Shown: positions 1-8,901, counted from the stretch's first letter. The stretch is 64,000 nt of DNA from Pseudomonas monteilii NBRC 103158 = DSM 14164 (GCF_000730605.1 NZ_BBIS01000040.1:1-64000); one strand, 5' to 3'. Numbers and translations: made by a program. Notes: generated from the letters alone by a model not told the origin.

Positions 1-45
1 GCGTCAACCGTTAATTTCAAGAAACCTTAACATCGCTGAAAAGCA

Positions 46-77
46 AAGCGGGGAGGCCTGACGGCCTCCCCGCTTTT
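46..77. terminator. Rho-independent terminator, usable on both strands
   Basis: A 13-14 bp GC-rich stem (46-58 with 63-76) closes on a TGAC loop and has A/T runs on both sides. It lies just after the stop of the glutarate CoA-transferase gene (minus strand) and probably ends that operon. Confidence 0.85.
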
Positions 78-95
78 CAGCAACACCGGACAGCT

Positions 96-1316
96 CTACA
101 GCACGCCCGCATCACGCAAGCGCCGCACCTCTCCCGCTTGCAGCCCCAACACCTCCCCCAGCACCAACTCAGTGTGCTCACCCAACAGTGGCGGCGCCAG
201 GCGATACTCCACTGGCGTCTCCGACAACCGTATCGGGCTTGCCACCTGCGGAACGCTACCCGCCAAAGAATGGGGAATGCTCACCGCCAACCCCCGAGCC
301 AGCACCTGAGGGTCCTGAAACACCTGCGCCAGGTCATTGATCGGCCCACATGGCACGCCCGCAGCTTCCAACTGGCTTACCCACTCGGCCGTGGTCTTGA
401 ACACCGTTGCCTGGCGGATCAAAGGAATCAGCTCCGCCCGGTTGGCCACCCGCAGCTTATTAGTGGCGAAACGCGGATCATCCGCCCATTGTGACTGCCC
501 GGCCACTTCGGCGAACTTGCGGAACTGACTGTCGTTGCCCACGGTAAGAATGAAGTCACCATCCGCCGTCGGGAAATCCTGGTAGGGCACTATATTAGGA
601 TGCGCATTACCTAGCCGGCGAGGCGGGGTTCCCGTAGTCAGGTAGTTCATTGCCTGGTTCGCCAGGCAAGCCACCTGCACATCGAGCAATGCCATATCGA
701 CATGTTGCCCCACCCCGGTCTGATCCCGGTGGGCGAGGGCAGCGAGCATCGCCACCGTGGAATACAGCCCGGTAAGAATGTCGGTAAGCGCCACACCCAC
801 CTTGACCGGCCCTGCGCCTTCCTCGCCCTCCGGGCGGCCAGTCAGGCTCATCAGCCCGCCCAGCCCCTGGATCATGAAATCGTAACCCGCACGCTTGGCA
901 TAGGGTCCAGTCTGGCCAAACCCCGTAATGGAGCAATAGATAAGCCGTGGATTGACCGCCTTCAGGCTCTTGTAGTCCAACCCATAAGCAGCCAGACCGC
1001 CCACCTTGAAGTTCTCGATGACGATATCGGACTTGGCTGCCAGCTCACGCACCAGGCGCTGCCCCTCAGGCTGGGTGAAGTCGATGGTCACCGAGCGCTT
1101 GTTACGGTTGGCTGACAGGTAATAAGCCGCCTCGCTGGTATTGTCACCCGCAGCATCCTTCAGGAAGGGCGGGCCCCACGCGCGCGTATCGTCACCACTG
1201 CCCGGGCGCTCGACCTTGATCACGTCAGCGCCCAGGTCAGCGAGAATCTGGCCAGACCATGGGCCAGCCAACACGCGCGAAAGGTCCAGCACCCGCAGAT
1301 GTGATAGCGCGCCCAT
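96..1316 (-). CDS. gcdG: Family III (CaiB/BaiF) CoA-transferase, glutarate CoA-transferase
   Basis: A 406-residue class III CoA-transferase of the usual family length. It should move CoA from succinyl-CoA to glutarate, making glutaryl-CoA for the neighbouring dehydrogenase. The N-terminal LRVLDLSRVLAGP signature and the catalytic aspartate, about residue 179 in the VALTDILTG motif, are both present. The gene starts 14 bp after the stop of the dehydrogenase gene, so the two are almost surely co-transcribed. The substrate is inferred from this context, since the fold alone would also fit oxalate, formate or carnitine CoA-transferases. The gene is also called gcoT in P. putida work. Confidence 0.9.
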   Translation of the reverse strand: MGALSHLRVLDLSRVLAGPWSGQILADLGADVIKVERPGSGDDTRAWGPPFLKDAAGDNTSEAAYYLSANRNKRSVTIDFTQPEGQRLVRELAAKSDIVIENFKVGGLAAYGLDYKSLKAVNPRLIYCSITGFGQTGPYAKRAGYDFMIQGLGGLMSLTGRPEGEEGAGPVKVGVALTDILTGLYSTVAMLAALAHRDQTGVGQHVDMALLDVQVACLANQAMNYLTTGTPPRRLGNAHPNIVPYQDFPTADGDFILTVGNDSQFRKFAEVAGQSQWADDPRFATNKLRVANRAELIPLIRQATVFKTTAEWVSQLEAAGVPCGPINDLAQVFQDPQVLARGLAVSIPHSLAGSVPQVASPIRLSETPVEYRLAPPLLGEHTELVLGEVLGLQAGEVRRLRDAGVL

Positions 1317-1330
1317 GGGCTGGCTCCTTA

Positions 1331-2512
1331 TTAATAGAAGGCCTGGATACCGGTTTGCGCACGCCCCAGGATCAATGCATGCACGTCGTGCGTGCCTTCG
1401 TAGGTGTTGACGACCTCCAGGTTGACCAGGTGACGGGCCACGCCGAACTCGTCGGAGATGCCATTACCACCCAGCATGTCACGCGCCATGCGGGCAATAT
1501 CCAGCGCCTTGCCGCAGGAGTTGCGCTTCATGATCGAAGTGATCTCCACCGCAGCCGTCCCTTCGTCCTTCATGCGCCCCAAGCGCAGGCAACCTTGCAG
1601 TGCCAGGGTGATTTCGGTCTGCATGTCAGCCAGCTTCTTCTGGATCAGCTGATTGGCAGCCAGCGGGCGACCGAATTGCTGGCGATCCAGCGTGTACTGA
1701 CGCGCAGTGTGCCAGCAGGCTTCCGCAGCACCCAGCGCCCCCCAGGAGATGCCATAACGGGCTGAGTTAAGGCAAGTGAACGGGCCTTTGAGGCCACGCA
1801 CATCCGGGAAGATGTTCTCTTCTGGCACGAACACATTGTCCATGACGATTTCACCGGTGATGGAGGCGCGCAGGCCAACCTTGCCATGGATAGCCGGCGC
1901 ACTCAGGCCTTCCCAGCCCTTTTCCAGCACAAAGCCGCGGATATCACCGGCATCGTCCTTAGCCCAGACCACGAATACATCAGCGATTGGGCTGTTGGTA
2001 ATCCACATCTTGCTGCCGGTCAGCCGGTAGCCGCCATCTACCTTCCTGGCGCGGGTAATCATCGAACCTGGATCAGAACCGTGGTTAGGCTCAGTCAGGC
2101 CGAAACAACCGATCCACTCACCACTGGCCAGCTTGGGCAGGTATTTCTGCTTTTGTGCTTCGGTACCAAACTCATTGATCGGGACCATGACCAGCGACGA
2201 CTGCACACTCATCATCGAGCGGTAGCCCGAGTCGATACGCTCCACTTCACGCGCAATCAGGCCATAGCACACGTAGTTCAGGCCGCTGCCACCGTACTGC
2301 TCAGGGATGGTGGCCCCCAGCAGGCCGACTTCACCCATCTCGCGGAAGATCGCCGGGTCAGTCTGCTCGTGGCGGAACGCTTCAAGTACACGAGGGGCCA
2401 GCTTGTCCTGGGCGAACTGATAAGCGCTGTCACGCACCATGCGCTCTTCTTCAGTGAGCTGCTGATCCAGCAGCAGCGGGTCGATCCAGTTGAAGCTTGC
2501 TTTACCGGCCAT
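1331..2512 (-). CDS. gcdH: Glutaryl-CoA dehydrogenase
   Basis: A 393-residue flavoprotein of the acyl-CoA dehydrogenase family. It oxidises and decarboxylates glutaryl-CoA to crotonyl-CoA in lysine and glutarate breakdown. The family signature CFGLTEPNHGSD and the C-terminal NTYEGTHDVHALILG motif are present. The glutamate in this motif (about residue 372) is the catalytic base and the surrounding sequence is typical of GcdH rather than short-chain dehydrogenases. A GAGGA ribosome site precedes the ATG. It is first in a two-gene operon with the CoA-transferase and divergent from the LysR regulator. Confidence 0.95.
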   Translation of the reverse strand: MAGKASFNWIDPLLLDQQLTEEERMVRDSAYQFAQDKLAPRVLEAFRHEQTDPAIFREMGEVGLLGATIPEQYGGSGLNYVCYGLIAREVERIDSGYRSMMSVQSSLVMVPINEFGTEAQKQKYLPKLASGEWIGCFGLTEPNHGSDPGSMITRARKVDGGYRLTGSKMWITNSPIADVFVVWAKDDAGDIRGFVLEKGWEGLSAPAIHGKVGLRASITGEIVMDNVFVPEENIFPDVRGLKGPFTCLNSARYGISWGALGAAEACWHTARQYTLDRQQFGRPLAANQLIQKKLADMQTEITLALQGCLRLGRMKDEGTAAVEITSIMKRNSCGKALDIARMARDMLGGNGISDEFGVARHLVNLEVVNTYEGTHDVHALILGRAQTGIQAFY

Positions 2513-2603
2513 GAGCGAAATCCTCGAAATAGGGGGCAGTTTCTTGTGCCTTTGAGCCTAGGCCTGATCGGCGCCCGGGACAAACGAGGATTGCGCACCA
2601 ATT

Positions 2604-2620
2604 AGTGATAATTTGTCACT
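2604..2620. promoter_or_regulatory. Likely LysR-type operator for gcdR and gcdH
   Basis: Between the divergent gcdH and gcdR starts lies the perfect inverted repeat AGTGA-N7-TCACT, which contains the T-N11-A spacing of LysR-type binding sites. It sits about 90 bp upstream of gcdH and 54 bp upstream of gcdR. That position suits activation of gcdH and autoregulation of gcdR by GcdR. Binding is inferred. Confidence 0.6.
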
Positions 2621-2673
2621 CCGTAAATCGGCAAAACGCCTTATTGAAAGCCTTACAAGTGAGGTTGACGTAC

Positions 2674-3573
2674 ATGCGCCGCAAGATCCCCAGTACCGCT
2701 GCCCTGGTTTGCTTCGAGGCGGCAGCACGCAACGAGAGCTTTACCAAGGCCGCCCAGGAACTGGCCCTGACCCAGGGCGCCGTTTGTCGCCAAATTGGCG
2801 GCCTGGAGGCCTTTCTCAATGTGGAACTGTTTCGCCGCTCGCGCCGCGGCGTGAAGCTGACCGAAGCCGGCCTTTCCTATAGCCGTCAGGTGGCCGCCCA
2901 ACTGGACGCCGTGGAGCGCGATACCTTGTCGGTGATGGGCCAGCAGGGGGCCAGCGTGATCGAACTGGCAGTGGTGCCTACCTTCGGCACTCAATGGCTG
3001 CTTCCGCGCCTCAAGGACTTCCAGCAACGCCACCCAGAGGTCACGGTCAACCTCACCAACCGAACTCGGCCATTCCTGTTCGCCGACACTTCGTTCGATG
3101 CCGCGATCTATTTCGGTGATGCCGACTGGTCCGGCACCCAGTCTCACCGGCTGATGGGGGAAAACCCTGTCCCCGTCTGCAGCCCGGCATTGCTGGCCGG
3201 GCAGGGCACGCTTGAAGCACAGTGCATCGCCCAACTACCCCTGCTGCAGCAAAGCACGCGCCCCTATGCCTGGCGGCAATGGTTCGGCAGCTTGGGGATG
3301 AATGTGGAGCGCGACATGACAGGCCCGCGTTATGAACTATTCTCGATGCTCTCCCAGGCGGCCATACATGAAATGGGGATCGCGCTGATTCCGCCGTTCC
3401 TGATCCAGCGCGAACTGGAGGAGGGTAGGCTGGTGGTCGCTAACAGGCATGCCCTCGACAGCGACAAGGCCTACTATCTGATGATTCCGGAGCGCAAGGT
3501 GGAATCGGCATCACTACGCGCCTTCCGGGACTGGCTGGTAAGCCAGGCCCACGCCTACATTGCAAGAAAATGA
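2674..3573 (+). CDS. gcdR: LysR-family regulator of glutarate catabolism
   Basis: A 299-residue LysR-type regulator with an N-terminal winged helix (about residues 5-65; AALVCFEAAARNESFTKAA and the recognition helix TQGAVCRQIGGLE) and a C-terminal LysR substrate domain of the GcvA-like type. The start was placed at ATG 2674, after a GAGG site, because the frame upstream (from 2605) has no family similarity. It is divergent from gcdH-gcdG. In P. putida the equivalent gene product activates the dehydrogenase operon in response to glutarate; here that role is inferred from context. Confidence 0.88.
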   Translation: MRRKIPSTAALVCFEAAARNESFTKAAQELALTQGAVCRQIGGLEAFLNVELFRRSRRGVKLTEAGLSYSRQVAAQLDAVERDTLSVMGQQGASVIELAVVPTFGTQWLLPRLKDFQQRHPEVTVNLTNRTRPFLFADTSFDAAIYFGDADWSGTQSHRLMGENPVPVCSPALLAGQGTLEAQCIAQLPLLQQSTRPYAWRQWFGSLGMNVERDMTGPRYELFSMLSQAAIHEMGIALIPPFLIQRELEEGRLVVANRHALDSDKAYYLMIPERKVESASLRAFRDWLVSQAHAYIARK

Positions 3574-3577
3574 GTAG

Positions 3578-3818
3578 TGCGACAAATTGACCCTGTAGTC
3601 AATTATTTTAAACACCTACAGATATATGGATTTGTCGCATATCCGTAAACTGTTATGCAAGCCAGAAAATACCCTTTAACCCTGCTAAGCACGCGGCCTT
3701 GCGGGTTATTTTGCGACACTCAGCGTGCCGTAAGCGAAATGACCGAAAAATTTTTGTTTTTTTCTCCTAATCTGCCAATAGCCCATGCTTGACGGGCTAC
3801 AGCCTTACTACTGCGACA
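3578..3818. promoter_or_regulatory. Intergenic region with four TGCGACA motifs before pntAA
   Basis: The 434 bp gap between gcdR and pntAA has no credible gene. It contains TGCGACA at 3578, 3712 and 3812 and the reverse copy TGTCGCA at 3633. The first and reverse copies form a 10-bp perfect inverted repeat (3578-3587 with 3630-3639). The third and fourth copies are exactly 100 bp apart. An AT-rich stretch (3745-3775) follows. This may be the control region of the transhydrogenase operon; the protein that would bind is unknown. Confidence 0.4.
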
Positions 3819-4007
3819 AGCGGTCACAGGGTGACTTGTAGTTTTAACTTCGTTTCGCTCCAGAACCGGTTGAAGGCCCCTTGGTTCGTCTGCAAAATGC
3901 TTCGCCCGCCCGGGAACTGGCGGGTCGGCGCTCCACAGCCGCCCCAGTGCACCATCCGAAGTGTGCTGGCTTTTACAAAGACAAAAGGTCACCGCAGGAG
4001 AAAAGTC

Positions 4008-5129
4008 GTGCACATTGGTGTTCCTCTCGAGACGCAGACCGGTGAGACAAGGGTCGCTGCGACCCCGGAAACCATCAAGAAACTGATTGGCCAGGGCCAT
4101 CAGGTCACCGTCCAACGGGGGGCAGGGCTAAACGCCGCCATTCCGGACAGTGCCTATGAGGCCGTGGGTGCTTCCATGGGGAATGCCGCCGACGCCTACG
4201 GCGCCCAATTGGTACTCAAAGTGGTCGCCCCCAACGACCAGGAACTGGCCCTGATCAACAGTGGCAGCCTTCTGGTGGGCATGCTCAACCCCTTCAACAG
4301 CGAACTGATCGGCAAAATGGCCGAACGCGGTATTACCGCCTTCGCCCTGGAAGCCGCACCGCGTACATCGCGGGCGCAAAGCCTGGACGTGCTGTCGTCG
4401 CAAGCCAACATCGCCGGTTACAAGGCTGTGTTGCTGGCGGCCCATCACTACCCGCGCTTCATGCCCATGCTGATGACCGCTGCCGGTACCGTTAAGGCCG
4501 CGCGCGTGTTGATTCTGGGTGCGGGCGTTGCCGGCCTGCAGGCCATCGCCACGGCCAAGCGCCTGGGCGCAGTGATCGAAGCGTCCGACGTACGCCCGGC
4601 CGTGAAAGAGCAGATCGAGTCGCTGGGCGCCAAGTTCATCGACGTGCCCTACGAGACCGATGAGGAGCGCGAATGCGCCGAAGGGGTGGGGGGTTACGCC
4701 CGCCCGATGCCTGCCAGCTGGATGCAACGCCAGGCCCAGGCCGTGCATGAGCGCGCCAAGCAGGCGGATATCGTCATCACCACCGCACTGATCCCCGGCC
4801 GCAAGGCTCCGACCTTGCTCAGCGCCGAAACCGTCGCGCAAATGAAGCCTGGCTCGGTGGTCATCGACCTCGCTGCAGCCCAGGGTGGCAACTGTCCGCT
4901 GACGGTTGCTGACCAGGTCGTGCAGGAAAACGGCGTGACCATTGTCGGCCCGACCAACCTGCCTGCCCAAGTGGGTGCCGATGCCTCGGCGCTGTATGCA
5001 CGCAACCTGCTGGACTTCATGAAGCTGCTGTTCGACAAGGACGGCGCACTGGTCATTAACCTCGAAGACGACATCGTCGCGGCCTGCCTCATGTGCCGCG
5101 ATGGCCAGGTCGTCCGCAAGAACGGCTAA
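4008..5129 (+). CDS. pntAA: NAD(P) transhydrogenase subunit alpha part 1 (domain I)
   Basis: A 373-residue NAD(H)-binding domain I subunit of the membrane proton-translocating transhydrogenase, which reduces NADP+ with NADH at the expense of the proton gradient. The N-terminus resembles alanine dehydrogenase (GVPLETQTGETRVAATP), and the Rossmann motif GAGVAGLQA lies near residue 174. The start is GTG 4008, placed 7 bp after a GCAGGAG ribosome site; the longer frame from 3789 is not supported by homology. The alpha chain is split into two genes (AA and AB), as in many non-enteric bacteria. It is the first gene of pntAA-pntAB-pntB. Confidence 0.95.
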   Translation: MHIGVPLETQTGETRVAATPETIKKLIGQGHQVTVQRGAGLNAAIPDSAYEAVGASMGNAADAYGAQLVLKVVAPNDQELALINSGSLLVGMLNPFNSELIGKMAERGITAFALEAAPRTSRAQSLDVLSSQANIAGYKAVLLAAHHYPRFMPMLMTAAGTVKAARVLILGAGVAGLQAIATAKRLGAVIEASDVRPAVKEQIESLGAKFIDVPYETDEERECAEGVGGYARPMPASWMQRQAQAVHERAKQADIVITTALIPGRKAPTLLSAETVAQMKPGSVVIDLAAAQGGNCPLTVADQVVQENGVTIVGPTNLPAQVGADASALYARNLLDFMKLLFDKDGALVINLEDDIVAACLMCRDGQVVRKNG

Positions 5130-5140
5130 GGAGCACGACA

Positions 5141-5455
5141 ATGGAAGATATGCTGATTTCCCACGGCATCTACAACCTGATCATCTTCGTGCTGGCCATC
5201 TATGTGGGCTACCACGTGGTCTGGAACGTCACCCCGGCATTGCACACCCCATTGATGGCGGTCACCAATGCCATCTCGGCAATCGTAATCGTCGGCGCCA
5301 TGCTGGCCGCGGCCCTAACCGTTACCCCGGCAGGCAAGCTGATGGGCACCCTGGCCGTGGCCCTGGCCGCAGTCAACGTGTTCGGTGGCTTCCTGGTCAC
5401 CCGCCGCATGCTTGAGATGTTCAAAAAGAAAGCCAAGAACGAGGGGCAGAAGTAA
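5141..5455 (+). CDS. pntAB: NAD(P) transhydrogenase subunit alpha part 2 (membrane)
   Basis: A 104-residue membrane protein with about three transmembrane helices and a lysine-rich C-terminus. It is the detached membrane half of the alpha subunit, forming part of the proton channel with PntB. An AAGGAG site overlaps the pntAA stop codon. The ATG at 5141 gives the standard N-terminus (MEDMLISHGIYNL). Confidence 0.95.
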   Translation: MEDMLISHGIYNLIIFVLAIYVGYHVVWNVTPALHTPLMAVTNAISAIVIVGAMLAAALTVTPAGKLMGTLAVALAAVNVFGGFLVTRRMLEMFKKKAKNEGQK

Positions 5456-5457
5456 GC

Positions 5458-6894
5458 ATGAGCATGAATCTGGTAACACTTCTGTACCTGGTTGCGTCGA
5501 TCTGCTTCATCCAGGCGCTCAAGGGCCTGTCGCACCCGACCACTTCGCGGCGCGGCAACCTGTTCGGCATGATCGGCATGGGGATCGCCATCCTCACGAC
5601 CGTCGGCCTTATCTATAAGCTTGGGGCAGAGCTCGCTACTGCCGGCATCGGCTACGTGATCGTCGGCCTGCTGGTTGGTGGTACCGCCGGCTCGATCATG
5701 GCCAAGCGCGTCGAAATGACCAAGATGCCGGAGCTGGTCGCCTTCATGCACAGCATGATCGGCCTTGCTGCGGTGTTCATTGCCATCGCCGCCGTGTTGG
5801 AGCCGCAGTCGATGGGCATCGTTGCCGCCATCAGCGACCCGATCCCTACCGGCAACCGCCTGGAGCTGTTCCTGGGTGCTGCAATCGGTGCCATTACCTT
5901 CTCCGGCTCGGTAATCGCCTTCGGCAAGCTGTCGGGCAAGTACAAGTTCCGCCTGTTCCAGGGCGCACCAGTACAGTTCGCCGGCCAGCATAAGCTGAAC
6001 CTGATCCTCGGCCTGACCACCATTGCCCTAGGCCTGCTGTTCACCTTCACCGGCCACTACAGTGCCTTCACCTTGATGCTGGTTTTGGCCTTCATCATGG
6101 GTGTGCTGATCATTATTCCGATCGGTGGCGCCGACATGCCGGTGGTGGTGTCGATGCTCAACAGCTACTCGGGCTGGGCTGCGGCCGGCATCGGTTTCTC
6201 GCTGAACAACTCGATGCTGATCATTGCAGGTTCGCTGGTGGGTTCGTCCGGTGCCATCCTCTCGTACATCATGTGCAAGGCGATGAACCGTTCGTTCTTC
6301 AACGTCATCCTTGGCGGCTTCGGCGCTGACACCGATACGGGTGCGGCGCAAGGCTCCAAAGAGCAGCGCCCGGTGAAGTCCGGCTCGGCCGACGACGCCA
6401 CTTTCCTGCTCAGCAACGCCGACAGCGTAATCATCGTGCCGGGATATGGCCTGGCGGTGGCCCGTGCCCAGCACGCGCTGAAGGAGCTGACCGAAAAGCT
6501 GACCCACAACGGCGTAACCGTGAAGTACGCGATCCACCCAGTGGCAGGCCGCATGCCCGGGCACATGAACGTATTGCTGGCCGAGGCCGAAGTACCTTAC
6601 GACCAGGTGTTCGAAATGGAAGACATCAACGCCGAATTCGGTCAGGCCGACGTGGTGTTGGTGCTGGGTGCCAACGACGTGGTCAACCCGGCGGCGAAGA
6701 ACGATCCGAAATCGCCCATTGCCGGCATGCCGATCCTCGAAGCCTTCAAGGCCAAGACCATCATCGTCAACAAACGCTCCATGGCCAGCGGCTATGCCGG
6801 CCTGGACAACGAACTGTTCTACCTGGACAAGACCATGATGGTGTTCGGTGACGCCAAGAAAGTGATCGAAGACATGGTCAAGGCTGTGGACTGA
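5458..6894 (+). CDS. pntB: NAD(P) transhydrogenase subunit beta
   Basis: A 478-residue inner-membrane subunit. The N-terminal two thirds carry about nine transmembrane helices (domain II) and the C-terminal part is the NADP(H)-binding domain III (GYGLAVARAQHAL; the VVLVLGANDVVNPAAKNDP region). It starts 2 bp after pntAB and ends the operon, followed by a strong terminator. With PntAA and PntAB it sets the NADPH/NADH balance. Confidence 0.97.
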   Translation: MSMNLVTLLYLVASICFIQALKGLSHPTTSRRGNLFGMIGMGIAILTTVGLIYKLGAELATAGIGYVIVGLLVGGTAGSIMAKRVEMTKMPELVAFMHSMIGLAAVFIAIAAVLEPQSMGIVAAISDPIPTGNRLELFLGAAIGAITFSGSVIAFGKLSGKYKFRLFQGAPVQFAGQHKLNLILGLTTIALGLLFTFTGHYSAFTLMLVLAFIMGVLIIIPIGGADMPVVVSMLNSYSGWAAAGIGFSLNNSMLIIAGSLVGSSGAILSYIMCKAMNRSFFNVILGGFGADTDTGAAQGSKEQRPVKSGSADDATFLLSNADSVIIVPGYGLAVARAQHALKELTEKLTHNGVTVKYAIHPVAGRMPGHMNVLLAEAEVPYDQVFEMEDINAEFGQADVVLVLGANDVVNPAAKNDPKSPIAGMPILEAFKAKTIIVNKRSMASGYAGLDNELFYLDKTMMVFGDAKKVIEDMVKAVD

Positions 6895-6927
6895 TATCCA
6901 CTGCTGAAAACCAGCGGATATAAAGGA

Positions 6928-6962
6928 AGCCCCGGTCAGAATCTGCCGGGGCTTTTCTTTTA
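6928..6962 (+). terminator. Rho-independent terminator after pntB
   Basis: An 8-bp stem AGCCCCGG/CCGGGGCT is followed by a T-rich tract (TTTTCTTTT). It closes the pnt operon. Confidence 0.9.
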
Positions 6963-6976
6963 TTGATCCGGATCAA
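6963..6976. promoter_or_regulatory. Perfect Anr/FNR box upstream of the CoA-transferase
   Basis: TTGATCCGGATCAA is a perfect TTGAT-N4-ATCAA palindrome, the consensus for Anr/FNR. Its centre is about 111 bp before the start codon at 7081. If it acted at -41.5 the transcript would begin near 7011, and CATACG at 6998-7003 would be a fair -10 element. A second perfect palindrome, ACGACCATGGTCGT, lies at 7001-7014. Confidence 0.7.
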
Positions 6977-7080
6977 CGGCTCTACTTCAGGGCTTCTCAT
7001 ACGACCATGGTCGTGGGACGGCAATGGGCGAAATCTCTAGACTGCGCTGCAGTAGTTTCAGTAGCCCGAGATAACAATCC

Positions 7081-8574
7081 ATGTACCGTGATCGTATCCG
7101 CTTGTCCTCCCTGCACAGCAAGGTAATGAGTGCGGCTGATGCCGCTGGTCTGATCGAGGACGGCATGACCGTCGGCATGAGCGGTTTCACCCGCGCCGGT
7201 GAAGCCAAAGCCGTACCGCATGCACTGGCCGAACGTGCCAAGCAGTCGCCACTGAAAATCAGCCTGATGACCGGCGCCAGCCTGGGCAACGACCTGGACA
7301 AGCAACTGACCGAGGCCGGCGTGCTGGCTCGCCGCATGCCATTCCAGGTCGACAGCACTCTGCGCAAGGCCATCAACGACGGCCAGGTGATGTTCATCGA
7401 CCAGCACCTGTCGGAAACCGTCGAGCAACTGCGCAACCAGCAGCTGAAACTGCCGGACATCGCCGTCATCGAAGCCGTGGCCATTACCGATCAAGGCCAC
7501 ATCGTGCCAACCACGTCGGTAGGCAACTCGGCCAGCTTCGCGATCTTCGCCAAGCAGGTGATTGTCGAGATCAACCTCTCGCACAACCCCAACCTGGAAG
7601 GCCTGCACGACATCTATATCCCGACCTACCGCCCGACCCGCACGCCAATCCCGCTGGTCAAGGTCGATGACCGTATCGGCAGCACCGCCATCCCGATCGA
7701 CCCGGCCAAGATCGTCGGCATCGTCATCAGCGACCAGCCGGACTCCCCATCCACCGTGCTGCCGCCGGATGACGAAACCCAAGGCATTGCCGACCACCTG
7801 ATCAACTTCCTCAAGAAAGAAGTTGAAGCTGGTCGCATGACCAACAAGCTCGGCCCGCTGCAGGCCGGTATCGGCAGCATTGCCAACGCCGTGATGTGCG
7901 GCCTGATCGAATCGCCGTTCGAAGACCTGACCATGTACTCCGAAGTACTGCAGGACTCCACCTTCGATCTGATCGATGCCGGCAAGCTGAGCTTCGCTTC
8001 GGGCAGCTCGATCACCTTGTCCACTCGCCGTAATGCCGACGTATTCGGCAACCTTGAGCGCTACAAGGACAAGCTGGTGCTGCGCCCGCAAGAGATCTCC
8101 AACCACCCGGAAGTGGTGCGTCGCCTGGGCATCATTGGTATCAACACCGCACTGGAGTTCGATATCTACGGCAACGTCAACTCCACCCACGTGTGCGGCA
8201 CCAAAATGATGAACGGCATTGGTGGCTCGGGTGACTTCGCCCGTAACGCCCACCTGGCTGTGTTCGTCACCAAGTCGATTGCCAAAGGCGGCGCGATTTC
8301 CAGTGTGGTGCCGATGGTCAGCCATGTCGACCACACCGAGCACGACGTGGACATCCTGGTGACCGAGCAAGGCCTGGCCGACCTGCGTGGCTTGGCACCA
8401 CGCGAGCGGGCACGGGCGATTATCGACAACTGTGTGCACCCAGACTACCGCGCTGCGCTGAACGATTACTTCGATCGTGCCTGCCAGCGTGGCGGCCATA
8501 CCCCGCACATTCTGCGTGAAGCGCTGAGCTGGCACGAAAACCTGGAAGAAACCGGGCGCATGCTGGCTAGCTGA
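7081..8574 (+). CDS. Acetyl-CoA hydrolase / succinate:acetate CoA-transferase family protein
   Basis: A 497-residue class I CoA-transferase of the Ach1/Cat1/AarC group, which moves CoA between succinyl-CoA, acetate and related acids, or hydrolyses acetyl-CoA. The GMSGFTRAGEAKAVP N-terminus is typical. The likely catalytic glutamate is at about residue 288 (MYSEVLQDST), and the conserved glycine-rich GIGGSGDFARNAHL segment lies near the C-terminal third. It stands alone between two terminator-like hairpins. A perfect Anr box upstream suggests induction at low oxygen, where acetate overflow or reuse would matter. The exact substrate pair cannot be read from the sequence. Confidence 0.9.
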   Translation: MYRDRIRLSSLHSKVMSAADAAGLIEDGMTVGMSGFTRAGEAKAVPHALAERAKQSPLKISLMTGASLGNDLDKQLTEAGVLARRMPFQVDSTLRKAINDGQVMFIDQHLSETVEQLRNQQLKLPDIAVIEAVAITDQGHIVPTTSVGNSASFAIFAKQVIVEINLSHNPNLEGLHDIYIPTYRPTRTPIPLVKVDDRIGSTAIPIDPAKIVGIVISDQPDSPSTVLPPDDETQGIADHLINFLKKEVEAGRMTNKLGPLQAGIGSIANAVMCGLIESPFEDLTMYSEVLQDSTFDLIDAGKLSFASGSSITLSTRRNADVFGNLERYKDKLVLRPQEISNHPEVVRRLGIIGINTALEFDIYGNVNSTHVCGTKMMNGIGGSGDFARNAHLAVFVTKSIAKGGAISSVVPMVSHVDHTEHDVDILVTEQGLADLRGLAPRERARAIIDNCVHPDYRAALNDYFDRACQRGGHTPHILREALSWHENLEETGRMLAS

Positions 8575-8586
8575 TCAATTCGTGAT

Positions 8587-8610
8587 CCGGAACAGCGTGT
8601 GCTGTTCCGG
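8587..8610 (+). terminator. Hairpin after the CoA-transferase gene
   Basis: A perfect 10-bp stem CCGGAACAGC/GCTGTTCCGG with a GTGT loop begins 12 bp after the stop codon. It lacks a T-run, so it may stabilise the 3' end rather than terminate by itself. Confidence 0.5.
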
Positions 8611-8620
8611 TCACGCGCTC

Positions 8621-8703
8621 TGCAGGAGCGGCTTTAGCCGGGAATACCGGCACAGCCGGTGCCATCCTCCGTGTCGCCTGTTCCGCGGGCAAGCCCGCTT
8701 CCG
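8621..8703. repeat. Degenerate REP-type repeats
   Basis: This stretch carries decayed P. putida REP elements (GCAGGAGCGGCTTTAGCCGGG, then GCGGGCAAGCCCGC). It lies in the 403 bp gap between 8574 and 8978. Confidence 0.5.
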
Positions 8704-8728
8704 CAACACCCTTACAATCTCCATTAAA

Positions 8729-8901
8729 AACTGTTCTACTGTACTGGTATTTCTGCCAGTCCCTTCCTCCTGAAATCCCCCCATCAGTCGAAAACGCACC
8801 AATAGCGTGCAGACCAGTACAGTTGCGCTTGTTTCGGGTGCAACAGTAGGGTTACACAGTTAACTGAGTCATCGTCTTTCAACTGAACTGTATCTACTGT
8901 T
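8729..8901. promoter_or_regulatory. ACTGTA-type repeats upstream of the DUF1127 gene
   Basis: ACTGTACTGGT (8738-8748) and its exact reverse complement ACCAGTACAGT (8813-8823) form an 11-bp inverted repeat. Nearer the gene, AACTGTATCTACTGTT (8886-8901) is a tandem pair. Such CTGTA repeats are typical of promoters controlled by MocR (GntR/aminotransferase-like) regulators, but no such regulator is encoded in the window. Confidence 0.45.
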
